Assembly: GCA_028583605.1 (NCBI GenBank)
Contig: CM053325.1
Location: forward strand, 42,211,435-42,275,434
DNA length: 64,000 nucleotides
Direction: 5' to 3'
Origin: Dastarcus helophoroides
Lineage: Eukaryota; Arthropoda; Insecta; Coleoptera; Bothrideridae
Part shown: piece by piece, positions 14,146 to 26,566 of the stretch
How positions within the stretch are numbered: the first letter of the stretch is position 1
How the letters are laid out: every line of letters begins with the position of its first letter
Position numbers and translations under genes: made by a program
Notes under the pieces: model-generated
The model's input: the letters and a program-made list of their open reading frames with translations, nothing else
What the model was told of the DNA's origin: nothing
Database searches by the model: none

Positions 14146-14707
14146 TATTATTTATTAGTTTATGGGGAAGTTCAAAAAAACCCTAGAAGAACAGATAAAT
14201 AACCTCTGAGATACCCCAAACATGTTATTCTAAACCTAAAAATATGTAATAGATTTGTTTCCAAAAGCTGTTTGATTAAATCGTACCAATTGCGAATTTT
14301 TAATAATACACTTTTTACAATGAATTTGCTTATAACTTTTTAACGAAAAAAAATATCAATTTTTTTTGTTTACAAAATTTGTTTAAAAAAATTAGTTCTT
14401 TTTAAATGTGTAAAATTATAAGTAAGTTTCTACAGAAAAAAAATTCAACAACGTCATTACTTTGGTTTCTAAATCTGGAAAAATATGCAAATTAGGCTTT
14501 AAATGAACCTTATTTAATCCAATGTAAGAATCTCTTTTCAGATTTCTGATATCGTTTTTCCTTTTCTTATAATAGCGCCGAGACATTGAGTTTCGCTTAC
14601 CCTGTACACATGCCACCATCCACATAAATCTTACTTTTAATTCAGTTGTTAATTAGTGGTCAGTTATTTCCTTCATTTGAAATTCACAATGTCGATTTTT
14701 TAGATAT

Positions 14708-15071
14708 TGTAACGCAATGTAAATAGATAGAATAGAATTTAGAATAGAAATTAGTGCGTAAGAAAAGTTTCTAGAAAGATCTGATAAGGGGAAAGCGGCC
14801 GCGATAACGAAACAAACAGCAGATAAGCGTTCCAGAAATTTCGGCAAACGATAAGCCTTATCTGCGTGATTTTTCTAGAACCCGGGAGTCAAAACTATAC
14901 CTATAAGGCGGTCAGCTTTCCCTAGAGTAAGTTAGTTAGAGTCAGTGTAGTTAGTGAGTTAGTAGTTAGACATAAGTGAGTTATTGTTCAGTTGTAGTGA
15001 TCCGAGTTTAGTTTGGTAATAAAGCGGGTATTATTCAATGTGTTAATCAATTCAAACCGATAGCCCGTACA
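14708..15071 (+). mobile_element. Solo LTR of the gypsy element family
   Basis: Starts TGTAACGCAATGTAAATAG and ends AGCCCGTACA. It aligns along its full length with the LTRs of the element at 29240-35039. It is flanked on both sides by ATAT (14704-14707, 15072-15075), a clean 4-bp target duplication. No internal sequence remains, so it probably arose by LTR-LTR recombination. It keeps TTCTAGAA and a TTCCAGAAATTTC heat-shock-type element and an AATAAA signal; the TATA region is altered relative to the 5' LTR. Confidence 0.93.
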
Positions 15072-18000
15072 ATATTTTGACTTTTTGTTTTTCGGTTATT
15101 TAATTTCTCCTTATTAAATCTGAAATCGAAAATATCAAGAAACTGGAAGTTATGATATTTTTTAAAAACTGAAATTTTTCTAAATCTCTACTATGATCTT
15201 TGTTATAGAATTTTCAGTGCAAGCTTAGTATGCGTTTTTTTCGACATTCCAATTTTTTTAATATCGGTTTTTCTCAAAACTTTTTTCTACACTTTTTTGT
15301 AAACCTTCGCATCTAAGATTTTCTACGGTGTTCGTAAAATTTCGTTTTTAAATTCGAAATTTTAGAGATTTTAAGTTTCTCTAGATAAGTTTCTTTAAAT
15401 GTCGAGGCGGAACTATTTTTTTATCTAATTTTTTTGCAAATTTAAATTTTAGTCTCGATATATTTAGATTTCGATATAGTAATTTTGATTTTGTTTTTTA
15501 AAATTGTGACTGAAATTTCAAAGAGTCATAAATTATTTCCAAAATTTCAATTTTAAACTGAATATATTTGAATTTTTTAAAGTAATATTAGTTTTCTTTT
15601 TGTTGCAATTTCGAAATATTGACATTTTTCTGAATATTTTGGTCTTTTTGTAAATTACGCGTTCTTTTTTGATACTGCGAATATATTCCCAAAATTTATT
15701 TTCCGAAATTTCTGTTTAAGTATCAACTTTTTCCTTAAGTTTTCGAGTTAAAACTCAAAGTTCCAAGTGGTTTTTCAAGATTCCAATATTTTCATAATTT
15801 GGCTTTCGTTCTAAAATTTTAGTTCTCTAATTCAAAGAAAATAACAAATTCTGGTTTTTATTTACAATTCCGAATTTTCACTTTCAATTTAATTAACTTT
15901 TTCTATATTTCTCCAGAAACATTGACTTCGTTTTTAAAATTTGGAATCTAATTTTGGACTTTGGAATTAAATTTTAAAATTTGGAACTTAATTTTGAAAT
16001 TTCAAAATTTCTCAAAATTACGAGTTTAAACTTGCAATGTTTATTTTATTCCCCTAAAGTTATAAATTAAAATTCATAATTAGATTTTTCTAAAAATACT
16101 GACATTCTCTGCAACCTACAATATCTTGACTTTTTTTAATATTTCGACACCAATCTCAACATTTCTGATTTTTTCACGAAATATCAAATCTAGAGCATTA
16201 ACTAGCCAAATTTTTGTTTTTAGAAATTTGGAATTTAATCTCGAAATATTGATATTGATTTTTTTCCCGAAATTTCATTTTTTTACTACTTTATTCCAAA
16301 AATTTCGATTTCAAACTCGAAATTTGGGTTTTTATAGTGTTTTTGATTGTTTTTCACATATTGACTGCAATCTTGACATTTGATGATTTTTAAGAATAAC
16401 AAGTTTTTTTTTTTAGTACTTCAAATATTTTCGCAAAGTTAACGTTTTTGATTTACAGCTTCTTTACTAAAATTTCGACTTTTCTTAAAATGTTGACCTT
16501 AACTCAAAATTTTAAATCATTTTCCAATATTTCGAATTTTAAACATAAAATTCAGAGTTTTAAAAAAAAACTGAAAAAAATGTGGACTTTCAAAAAAGTC
16601 CACATTTTTTTACAATGTTATGTACTTCTAATTTGATTATATTAAATTTATTTGAAAACTTGGATAATTATCTTAAAATTCCGGCTTTGCGCAGCATACT
16701 TTCAGGTATTAATTTTTCCCGAATCTTGAGTACAAATTCAAAATCTTGAACTTTATTTCTGCTGATTTTTTCGCAATTTTTTTATAATTCCAATTTATAC
16801 TATCAATTTTTACTTTTTCCAAAAATTAACATTGTGAATGAGAATTATTTTCACAACTTTCGAAATTTTGTTTTTGACATTAATCCCAAAATTTTGACTC
16901 TCTGATATTTTCAAGTTAGATTCTAGAATTTTTGTAAGGGCCACCTTGGAAATGCAGGGTAACTCATCCATGGGCCGCATGGGAACTTTTTTTTTGTCGA
17001 CAAAAAATGTTCGACGGAAGTATTAAAGGAAGTAGAATCTGGGTATCCTGGTTTCTACTATACTACTCTATTAAATAAAAAATGTTTCTACTGGACATGC
17101 TTAAAATGGTACGAATTATTGTTGAGTTTATGTTAATTTTGTAACAACATTCCAGCCAAGAGCGAGTCGAGCTCGCACAATTAGAGTTCCATAACAATTA
17201 TTACAGTGAACGGACTATTGACCAAATTAAATCATTTTTACTTAATAGTTATTATAAATTAATCAGTTAATAAATTCAGGAAGTCTTTAAGGGTTTAACC
17301 CAAAACCTCAACTTGGAATGCTTTAAAAAAATTTTTAAAATTTTAGTAGAAGTTTTAAAAATAGGTATAGTCGAAGTTCTTAGAAAAAGTTTTTCAAGAT
17401 TTAACTTTTCCTTTTAAATTTTGAGTTTAAAATTCAACTTCCTTCCCAACATCGAATTAAACAGCAAAACCTTAGAATCAAAGTTGCAATTCTAAAAAAA
17501 TCCTTTTTTTTAAGACTGATGAACTTGAAATTTCTATTAAAACCACTATTTTGAAAAAATAGATATTTTAAAACTGAAATGGACGTTTGAAGATTATTTA
17601 AAATATTAATTGAGGGTAAATTTAATATTCTGATCAATCATTTGAAATTTTATGACAAATATTTATATTTTTAATTTAAAATCAAACTTCCCACTTTTCA
17701 TTTTAAAAGTCGAAATTTTGAGCGTGTAAGGTTTGCAATTCGAGAAACAAGTATAAATGTCAGGTTTAGAATGCAAATTTTTAATTTAAAAAAAAAAGTT
17801 TCGGTTTCAAAATCGCTCTTTTTAGTTTATTTGACCATTATGCAATATGTTGATTTTATAAATTTATACAAATTTCTTTCATAAACTCTACTAATTTTTT
17901 TTTGAAAATTTCAACTTTTTATAAAGATTTTCATATTTATCAAAATTTGTCTTTAAAATTACTACTTTTTTTTAATATTTTTACCTTTATGGAAACATTG

Positions 18001-18740
18001 ACTTTTTGAAAAATTGCGACATTTTTTCAAAATTTATCTATTTTTGAAAATGCTGAAAATTTGTTTTTTTGTCCTTTAAAAATTCAGATTTTTTAAATTA
18101 TGTGGTTTTTTAAGACTGAATTTTTCGGAAAATTTTTTTTTGACATTTTTGAATTATGTTTCATTATTTTAAAAATTAAATACGAATATTTTTCAAAGCT
18201 TCAGTGTTTTCAAAGTCTTAATTATTTGAAAATTTTTACTTTTTATGAAAATTTCTCAATTTTTCACGATGTTTACTTTTTTCAAAATTTTCGGATTTAT
18301 TCAACATTTTACCTTTTTTTGAACAGTTTGATTCTAAAATGTCGACTTTTCCAAAGATTTCAAATTTTTTGAACATCTCGAATTATTTTCTAAATTCTCC
18401 AATTAAAAGTTTCGGCTTTTTGTCAAAATTTCGGCATTTTTTAGAATTGCGACTTTTTTTGGTTATCAATTTTGAATCGAATTTTCGAATTTTATTCAAA
18501 AACCAAAAGATGGGGCATGAATATATTTTTTACACTTAAGCACAACATAAGAAACGTTGGGAAACCCTATCCTACAGTAATATCACCTAACTAAAGCCAA
18601 CAAAATTTTGGGGTCGAAATTTTCAAAGAAAATCTAATTTTAAAAAACAAAAATCTGAAATCTAAAAAGTAAAAATAAAAAATAATTATTCATTAAAAAA
18701 AATTCAAAATCTTGAAAAAAGTGGAATGCTTAATTAGGAA
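15072..18740. repeat. Degenerate A/T minisatellite-like tract
   Basis: Long run of T-rich modules such as TTTCGACTTTT, AAAATTTC and TTTGAAAATT, same type as 4381-9130 but mostly in the opposite strand sense. An island of normal composition at 16950-17250 (TGCAGGGTAACTCATCCATG) interrupts it. Open frames here are phenylalanine/lysine-rich by composition only. No gene is supported. Confidence 0.6.
16574..16611. repeat. Perfect 17-bp hairpin
   Basis: Two perfectly complementary 17-base arms (core TGTGGACTTT / AAAGTCCACA) separated by the 4-base loop CAAA. It is the most perfect short palindrome noticed in the A/T tract. There is no adjacent gene for which it would be a terminator. Confidence 0.8.
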
Positions 18741-21067
18741 TTAGTTGAAATGCTGTAGCTATTAATGTAACGAGATTATTATGCGATTTATAATAATCGG
18801 CTGACGCCTCGTCGTCTGGTCACGTCCGAGATTGTTTAAATCGCTAATAATAGAGTTACATTCAAAGCTTTATACATAAAAAAAATCAACAAACTTTTAA
18901 AATGAAATTTGTATTTAGGGTATAGGTGTAGGTAAGTAACATATTATAATTGTAACTAACGTATTATGTGCTACTAAGTTATTATGAAGCTGCTAAATAT
19001 TATTAAGGTTAATAACTATCAATAAAGATTTAATTTTAAGGACACTTCATTTTCATTAATACGATATAAATTTTAAATGTAGCAAAAACTCTGTAGACTC
19101 GTAATTTTCAAAACAGTTCCAAAATTTCTAAAAAGTCTTAAAAATCCAAAATGTTAAAAAAAATCGACATTTTGAAGAAAATTCAAATTTTCGAAATAAA
19201 TCAAAAACTTTAAAATGCAACGAACTTTTTACAAAATAATCCAAAATGTTAACGAGAGTCTTTTTAGAAAAAATCGATATTTTAAGATGAGGACGAAATT
19301 TTAAAGAAAGTAGAGATTTTTAAAAGTAAAAATTTTGAAAAATGACGAAGTTTTGAAAAATTTCAAAATTTAGAAAATTAGAATTAAAATAAATCAAACT
19401 TTTGAAAAATGATGTCAACATTTTGAAAAGGTACTATTAAAAGTTGATGTTTTCAAAAAATTCAACGATTTCGATAAAATGAAGAAATTTTCAAAAAGGA
19501 GTAAATTTCGAAAGTTAACTTTTTGTTAATTTTGTGGGTGATGCGGGGCCTGATTGGGCCCAATGGCTCCAATCGCCTTAAATCCGGGCCTGACGATATA
19601 TTAACTAAAACTTGGTTTTTCGGAGACCTAATTAATCCCCCATTTTATTATAAAATATTATCTTTTTCTAATCGTTGGCTGACGGTATTTGCGTGGGTCA
19701 TCGAGAACTAACGCTGTACAAAATTTTAAATTTTTGCATTACATAATTTTCCAGGAAAATCTCTTTATGACAGACACGAAAGTGAGATAAGGGTTCCGTT
19801 TTTTCATTTTAAGGTGCGGAACCCTAAAAATGCTAAAACTGCATCTTGTCTGCATCGCTTTTAAACATAAAACTTGTGCATATTTTACAAAAAAAGATGT
19901 TTAATAGAAGTTATTGTTTATAAATTACTGACATTATAATTTAAGACCTAGATCATTTTAATCCGATGGGTGGTTGTAGAGATATCGACGATTAATTCAT
20001 GACATCTAGCTCCCCATATTACCGATCATTTTCCTGGCTGACAACATGCATTTTCCTACAGAGTGTGACCTCCTGAAGAAGAATCAAACGAGAAATCGAG
20101 GATTTCATATTTTGCATACTCAAGTCCTATCAGCTCCTATTCTATAAGTATAAAAAACGATCTACTTATAGGTTTAAAAACTAATGGGACATTAACTAGC
20201 AATAAAAAGAAAAAAAAGCACAACTCTAATCTTGAAAAGCAGATGGTGCAAAGGATTTAGAATGTCGGAGAAAGAAGACCTTTTTATCCATTGTGGAACT
20301 GAACATTCAAAGAGGTTATTTATGGTATTTGAAGGTCCAAGGATTACATTAAAGCATTGAAAAACTAGGATCGCTTTTAATAAAATCCAAAGGTACCTTT
20401 TTTATGTTATAGTAATTATTTATTTTTATACCTATTATTTACGTTGTTATCGATATTTTGCTGGCAAAAATAATCTTATCAAGCGTATTAATCTTACTGA
20501 TAAAATTGATTAGCAAAAAACGAAATGTATTGTATTAAGAGTTCGATCGAGTTTTTAATAATTATTTTACCAAGCTGGTACTAAAGCGGTAAAGCAAAGA
20601 AGCTTTACACATTTACCATCCAAATTAACAGATATAATGAGTTTCTTTGCGTTTTTGCTCATCATTTGATAATGTCAGTTGTGCTAGCTAAATACATTTC
20701 ACTTAATTACTGCCGTGATAAAAACACAATCGATGTTGATATGAATGTTGCGGATTTCATATTTCATATGCTTTTTCAGACAATTTTACTTAACGCCGGT
20801 AGAATTTAAATTGAAACCTGTTTTTAATGGAGTTTTTTTATCCATTCTGTATGTAACAGTCATTCATTGTGGTGTCATTTAAAGATATACTTAATCAAAA
20901 TTGTATCCGAAATAATTTCATACGCCTGTCGATAACCCAAACTAGTAAAATGATCTTACTATTGGCATACTCCTAACGACATCTAAATCGGTTATCTCCT
21001 ACCCTAGCATATAATAACTCCACACATACTAAGAAATAATAAACATTTAAAAAATTAGGATACCAAC
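18741..21067. other. Intron 2 of goosecoid next to exon 2; possible regulatory DNA
   Basis: About 18740-18880, 19950-20120 and 20400-20780 have balanced composition compared with the A/T tract around them. A K50-type homeodomain site TAATCC is at 19959-19964 and GGATTA at 20341-20346; goosecoid-class proteins bind such sites, but six-base matches are expected by chance here. A hAT-like end fragment (GGCCTGATTGGGCCCAATGG) lies near 19547, and a short AGGGTTCCG / CGGAACCCT palindrome at 19790-19826. No coding sequence was recognised, and the WFKNRR part of the homeodomain was not found. Confidence 0.4.
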
Positions 21068-21312
21068 CTCGACCCGTTCTTCCTTAAGGTCAACTTTAAG
21101 CGCTAATTGCTCCCTTAAAACCACATCCGGATAATGTGTTTGCTCGAATGTGGCTTCCAGCTGTTCTAGCTGTTCTTCGCTGAAGATAGTACGGTGCCGT
21201 CGTTTTCTCTTCGGCGGTTGGTGATGAGCTTGTGTGACTATTGAAGCTGCTTGGGACGCGGCAGCTAGGGCTTGTACGTATCCAGGATACAAACTGGGAT
21301 AAGCCATCGCTG
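21068..21312 (-). CDS. Gsc: Goosecoid, exon 2: homeodomain residues 1-46
   Basis: Goosecoid is a paired-type homeodomain repressor that acts in the nucleus during early embryonic patterning. Read on the minus strand, the exon opens with a short alanine/proline/tyrosine-rich linker, then a basic [10 protein letters not shown] stretch and homeodomain helices 1 and 2 ([20 protein letters not shown]). It ends after ERVE, homeodomain residue 46. The next bases, GTTGGT, make a donor in the 46/47 position typical of paired-class genes. The acceptor side is a pyrimidine-rich TTTTCCTTTCTCAG, so the exon starts at 21312; a second CAG three bases on is an alternative acceptor. Phase 1 at the acceptor fits the exon 1 donor. 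The in-frame ATG at 21307 is internal, not the start. Residue 50 (expected lysine) lies in the missing exon. Identity rests on a near-exact match to the goosecoid homeodomain as I know it. Confidence 0.95.
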
Positions 21313-21319
21313 CTGAGAA

Positions 21320-22720
21320 AGGAAAATATATTAGGTTATTTAAAAATTAGAAGGCCTCCGCAATAATGAATAAGATTTCGTAAACACTCGAGCTAACCCC
21401 TGCAATGCGAATCCCTGCGGTATTTACGGTCGGAAGGACTAAAAGTTCCATTTGATTTTTAAATAAGGCGATTTTATTCCATTGGGGATTGTGGAAAAAA
21501 ACTGTTTGTAACTTTGCGTAAGGACCCTCCTGATTATAATCGAATTCCACACTTTTTAAAACATGCTCGGTGTTTAACAATGTCTTGTTACATCTGTTTA
21601 GCTTGTTGGATTCATTTTGTTGGCTTTTTCTAAGACCACGCTCAAGATAAAATTATGACAGCCAAAGGCCAAACGTGGGAAGAGTGCCAACATCCTTACC
21701 ATTTTGAACTATTTTGCTATCCCCCTCAAAATAGTGACAGATTTATTTTTTATAAGTTGAGTAGTAGGAATAAATTCTTTATTTTACCCTATCAAAAATC
21801 CAAAGAGTGAACGGCTTTCTTTGTAAAATACTAAATCATAAAAAGTTAAATAGCTTTTGTAATTAAGACAGGATATTGGGACTGCCATAAAAAAACGATA
21901 CCGAAAAAGCGTCTACTAGATAGTAGGCATTTTCTTGTGGTTATATCATTATATTATATCAAGGCTTGACCACCAATAAAAAAGGTAGTAAATATGTTTA
22001 TTCAAATGGCTACTACAGAACTTGTTGAATTTCTTTAAATTTAAATATAACTTTTTTACTATATTTATACATAGTTTTTAAGATGATGCAGGGGAAAGCA
22101 AAAAATCCAGTACCGGATTAGCCATATTGGCAATGTAGGAAGCTGCCTATGGGCCCAGTGCCAAAGGCCCGCCATCTGTGGGTAAAATAAATATTTTCCT
22201 TTTATTGCGTTTATTTTTTCAAGAACAAATGTAGGTGAGATCACTTGAGGTTTTTATTTCATCCATGTTCGACCAAAAAACGAGTTTTAATTGCGCTTCG
22301 GTCCAAAAGTAGCCGAAACTTAGTCCAGCCGAATCTTTACATTCAGAGTTTAAAATCTGAATTTTCACAAAAAAATCCAATTTTGCAAAAAGTTCATTAT
22401 ACTTCGTTCATAAAAAATTCTCAAAATCTCGACGTTAATCCCAATTTTTCAATTTCTTATTAATTTTTGAACTTTTGAACCAAAAGTGGAGTATTCGAGG
22501 TTTTATAAAAGTTTTCAGTTTTAATCTGAGATTTTCAGTTTTCTAATTTCGAATTTTAACTCAAAGTTGAAAAAAAAATCGAAATTTAGGAACTTAGGTC
22601 GAAATCTCAAGATAAACGTTATAATTTACAAAAAAAACTGAAGACAAAATCTTGGAAAAAATGTAAAAATTGTAAATTTAAATGAGGAATTTTGATAAAG
22701 TGTCAAATCTAGTAAGAATT
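21320..22720. other. Intron 1 near exon 2; no further exon seen
   Basis: About 21350-21640 has normal composition and holds a 77-codon minus-strand open frame (21347-21580) that matches nothing I know. At about 22100-22190 lies a fragment reading CAGTACCGGATTAGCCATAT with GGGCCCAGTGCCAAAGGCCC, typical of hAT-type non-autonomous ends. The stretch from 22320 on is degenerate A/T repeat. Confidence 0.4.
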
Positions 22721-22722
22721 GA

Positions 22723-22905
22723 CATACAAATCTTGTTCCCTGGAACCAAGAACAATAAAAAAACACAAAAACACTTGCTTTAACTTGTTGGAGCAAATGT
22801 TGCTGTGTTTTTTTTTATTTTTCTGAGTTTCAGGGAACAAGATTTATACATTAATTTTTGAAGATAACCAAGGACAAGTTCGTTCCACCAAAATCTATTA
22901 AGAAA
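22723..22905 (-). repeat. Dispersed palindromic repeat, decayed copy
   Basis: The outer blocks TACAAATCTTGTTCCCTGGA and TCAGGGAACAAGATTTATAC face each other, with inner CACAAAAACACTTGC / GCAAATGTTGCTGTG. The flank carries TTGGTGGAACGAACTTGTCC on the minus strand. The same arrangement occurs on the plus strand at 49048-49310, so this is a second copy of one family. The centre with the CTGAAGAT...GAAACG core is lost here. Confidence 0.75.
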
Positions 22906-24429
22906 AACTCTCACAAAATTTTGATTTTTTTCTAGATAATTTTGATATTTGACAAAGAAATTTGATTTTTTTTTCAAATATTTACTCAATATTCAAACCC
23001 AAAATCTTTATTATTTTTGGAAAAAACGAGTAAATTTCAAGAAAAAAAAATTTTTAGAAATTTTGAGCTTTTGAAAACAAAATTTTCAGTAAAATTTGAA
23101 ATTTTTAGTCAAAAATTCGTTATTTTTCATGTAAATTACTTTTTTTTTTTAATTTTCCTCATCATTTGGTGTTTTTTTGCATGCAGTGGTTGGTCGATTT
23201 CATATCTAGTGTGGATATCAATTATATTTGAGTAGACTTAGCGGGGGTTCTAAGACTTTCATCAGGGTAAAGTGACATTTATATATCTCATAAGTTGTAG
23301 TCGTCCACTTTCTCTTGAGATATTTCATGGGATTAACTATTGTATATCGCTCATAATATCGAGATACTATTCCATATAAGTAATTTGCAAATTTAATTAG
23401 ATAAAACCCATTAATCATTTCAAGCAGCAAAGACACAACAAATTTAATATGAACTGTCAAAATGTTTCAGCTGCTTGATAAATATTAATAACCATATTGC
23501 AACCACATGATATAGTAATTCTCTAGAACAGCGGTTTTTGTTAAAAATAATATAAAAGAATTGGGTTTTTTGTTTATGTAGTTTTTTGCTGCAATAGCTT
23601 GGTTCTATTTAAATGTTAACTTAAAAGTGGCGGACAGCGAAAATCTCGAAAGAATTTTTTTCAAAATGCAAAAGCATTTCCGAAATTTGGCCTAGTGTCA
23701 GCAGGTCAAAAAGTCATAAATCATAAGAATAAAGCGAAATTAGCGAATAGCATATTAGGTACCTTATAATGTTAGACAAAACATGCAGATATGTCAGAAA
23801 TTAAGTCGGGTGCTAATAATTTGTAAAACATTAAAATTCCAATCCCATAATTAAGATAAGTTATCTACTGCAACTGTAACCAAACAAAAGAGCTGTCACT
23901 TATTTTGATAATGCTATATAGTTATTTCCTGCTGGTTGGAGGCAGGACATTTCGAGTATCAGTGATTTTAAACATGGATATTTATTGTTGAGACGTACAT
24001 TTCAATAAAAACTGTCCACCCTAAGTAACTTTTTAGATAGTTATTATTAGGAAAAACGGAAAAACGCGTCAATAAATGTATACAGAGGAAAATATTTTAT
24101 CATATTTATAGTGTGTAACTGTCATCCCTAAACCCCCGAATCAACCCCTTTTATTGTTTTAATATTGCAAGCCCTTATATTTTCTTAAAATTTTGGATTC
24201 CTCTTGAACGATTGAGGAACTCCGCCTATCGCGTCGTGCTCAAACTTCCTTTTCGTGCGATATGGACATCATATCCCCGCTTGTTGTACAAACTACTATT
24301 GCTACTAGAAGATCTGTAACAAAATAATCTGAATCATTTTCCAAATACGGCGGATAACCGACAAAAACATAAAAAATGTTAATTCTAAGGTCGACAAATA
24401 CGTCCGCGTAAATCCAAAAAGTAATTGCA
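22906..24429. other. Intronic stretch without recognisable gene
   Basis: A/T repeat to about 23160, then mixed intronic sequence. Open frames at 23017, 23218 and 24240 have no recognisable domain. Nothing else is supported. Confidence 0.4.
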
Positions 24430-24898
24430 GATTTTGAGGTTAGCTTCCGGGATTTTGAAAAAATTAAAGAAATTGTGGAATTGATATATTTTTCCTTTAA
24501 AAAAGATTTAAGTGTGAAATGCATTAGCCAAAAAATTTCAGACATATTTCATATGGATCAAAAGGCATTAGCAAATGAAATTATAATTTTACAAACCCAC
24601 TTATCTTACAGGCCAGAAAATTTGAAGACGATTTTTGGAAATCAATCGAGAAAAATATCCCAGTATCACCAAATGTAGCAAATATAATCTATTCTTGTTT
24701 CGGATCTACATACTATGCTAGGCGAATCGAGATTTTCACACTTGAAGCTAACGACTAAACAACGTTCTGTCCTGACTGATTCCCATTCTGAAGACTCGTT
24801 ATTATTATCATGAAGAATTATTATCTTTGTCAGGATATACACCTAATTATAATTCCTTGTTTAGAGACATGCAAACTCAGCCTTCCCATTATTCTTAA
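24430..24898 (+). pseudogene. Broken hAT-type transposase, C-terminal fragment
   Basis: hAT transposases cut and paste DNA and end in a dimerisation domain. A frame from 24430 reads through an EIVELIYFSF...SDIFHMDQKALANEI stretch, then, after frame changes, a serine-cysteine-phenylalanine-glycine-serine turn (CFGST) and a tail with LTTKQRSVLTDSHSEDSLLL and MQTQPSHYS before a stop at 24896. This order matches the C-terminal region of the GTF2IRD2/ZBED-like insect hAT proteins as I recall them. At least two frame breaks and internal stops show it is dead. The catalytic core and BED finger are not present. Confidence 0.65.
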
Positions 24899-25147
24899 GG
24901 CAACAAAAGTAAATTCTAAATCTGTCTTTACTGTAGCTACTTTGAATTAATAAATATTGTTAATAATTATCTATGTTCTTTTCATTCCCCTGGTCGATCG
25001 CGACACACTTTTAAGATAAAACGTAGATCTTATATACAGAAAAGTTGGCCACCCCTGAAATATGTGGATGGATAGTACGAATGTGGACAAAACATATTGC
25101 CAATCACAAATGTCAAATAAAAATAAAATTAAATTGATTTTTTATAT

Positions 25148-26060
25148 ACAGGATCCGCCGTTAGTGTGCAGAGGGAAAATAGCTCCTAAGCCTGAAAAGA
25201 TATCACAATGAAAATTGCCCAGTGGGTACACCTATAGGGAGTATATTTTAAAATTATTTTCATTTTACTGCACCAATGATTTACAGCGATGATATAAACT
25301 TACTTTTTTAAATAGAATACCCTGTATATTTTTGCATATTTGGATAGCCCTATGAAGAAGCAGTAAATTAATATAGGGTTTATGTGAGTCTTGATGTGTC
25401 GTTATCTTAATAGAGAATCATAAATCCGGAGACAGGACTCCAATGCAGTCATTTGTAAACACTTTGTATGTACTGCGACAAAAACAATTAGTGAAAGTCT
25501 TTTAGTTTTCATAAATCATAAAACTGTTGCCTTATATTCTTTAGTTATAGAAAGTGATGGAGGTTTGTAAATCCAAAATTTACTAAAAATGTTTAAATAG
25601 AATGGCCTATTTTTATTAGCTAGTATGAAAAGAAGATAGAATTACCTTTCCAAGAATACTATATTATGTGGGGTTACTTTTAATGATTTTCATGCAAATG
25701 AATTTTCCATTAAAATTTTTTTATTAATCATTGGATTTGCAAATCTGAATTACTCTGTATAACTAAAAAATACGCGATAACATGTCTATGGTTTATGAAA
25801 ACTAAAGACTACCAAGGATTGCTTATGTCGCAAATTGATTAATACTACATCATACTGAAAATTTACAAATGGCTGCGTCAGAGTCCTGTCTTCGGATTTA
25901 TTCTATTAGTTCTATTAGTAGTTCTATTAAAAAAAACAAGTTTATGTCAACACTCAAATGATTAATGCAATAAAATGAAAATAATTTTAAAATATGCCCC
26001 CTACAGAAGTAAGTTTCTGAACAAAAATTAGTTTTAATATCTCTTCAGACTTCCGAAAGT
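25148..26060. mobile_element. Foldback element with ~400-bp arms
   Basis: The left arm (25148-~25620) and right arm (~25735-26060) are inverted copies. Shared blocks include AAATTATTTTCATTTT, ATTTGTAAACAC/ATTTACAAATGGCTGC and the CTCCGGAGACAGGACTCC / GAGTCCTGTCTTCGGA pair. The outer left end carries GCCGTTAGTGTGCAGAGG. The right arm lacks the outermost part. There is no coding capacity. A half copy is at 35275-35757, right after the TAA repeat that follows the gypsy region. Confidence 0.75.
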
Positions 26061-26092
26061 TTTCTTGTAAACAATTCTATGAGTTACACATT

Positions 26093-26566
26093 TTCTTTTC
26101 ATATTAAGTAATAAATAGTTTAAATAAAAAAACTTTTTAAACTAACACGTTTTTTTTAAACGGACCAGAAAGCATAAAATTTCTCCTTTTTCCATACAGA
26201 TTTATAATTCCATACATATTCCTAACTCTGTACAGATTGTCCTAAAAAATTATCATTATGAATTTTTAATAGCTCAGAAAATACTTGTAAAACTGTTAAC
26301 CGGACTATTCATGCATCAATTATTATTTATTGTATGTGCCCCAGGTTTTTTGTTTTAAATCTTACAAGTGTTTTCATAGCTATTAAAAATTCATAATCAC
26401 AATTTCTCAGGACAATCTGTATGGAGTTAGGAGTCTGTATGGAATTATAAATCTGTATGGAACTAGGAGAAATTATTTTACGCTTTTTGGTCCGTTTTAA
26501 AAAACGTGTTAGTTTAAAAAGTTTTTTTATTTAAATTATTTATTACCTAATATGAAAAGAAGATAG
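26093..26566. repeat. Hairpin MITE (~470 bp)
   Basis: Nearly the whole unit is one palindrome centred near 26325. The arms share CTTTTCATATTA at the ends, AAAAAACTTTTTAAACTAAC, GGACCAGAAAGC/GCTTTTTGGTCC and CATACAGATTTATAATTCC. A half copy occurs at 26955-27065. Family unknown. Confidence 0.8.

Larger units (their letters stand above)
13021..14603. mobile_element. Non-autonomous element with ~350-bp inverted ends
   Basis: The left arm starts AGGGTGAGCGAAACTCGATG (13021) and recurs reversed as GAGTTTCGCTTACCCT ending at 14603. The arms stay alignable for about 350 bp, including AACCAAAGTAATGACGT and TTTAAACAAATTTTGTAAA blocks. The centre is occupied by a second, smaller inverted-repeat element (13480-14145). 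No transposase is present and I could not assign a superfamily. Confidence 0.7.

Noticed and set aside
18100..18539. Two phenylalanine-rich plus-strand frames that look membrane-like
   Set aside because: Composition artefact of the T-rich module tract.
21047..21307. 86-codon frame taken as a complete small homeobox protein
   Set aside because: The last residues are intron read-through and the ATG is internal; splice signals define 21068-21312 as an internal exon.
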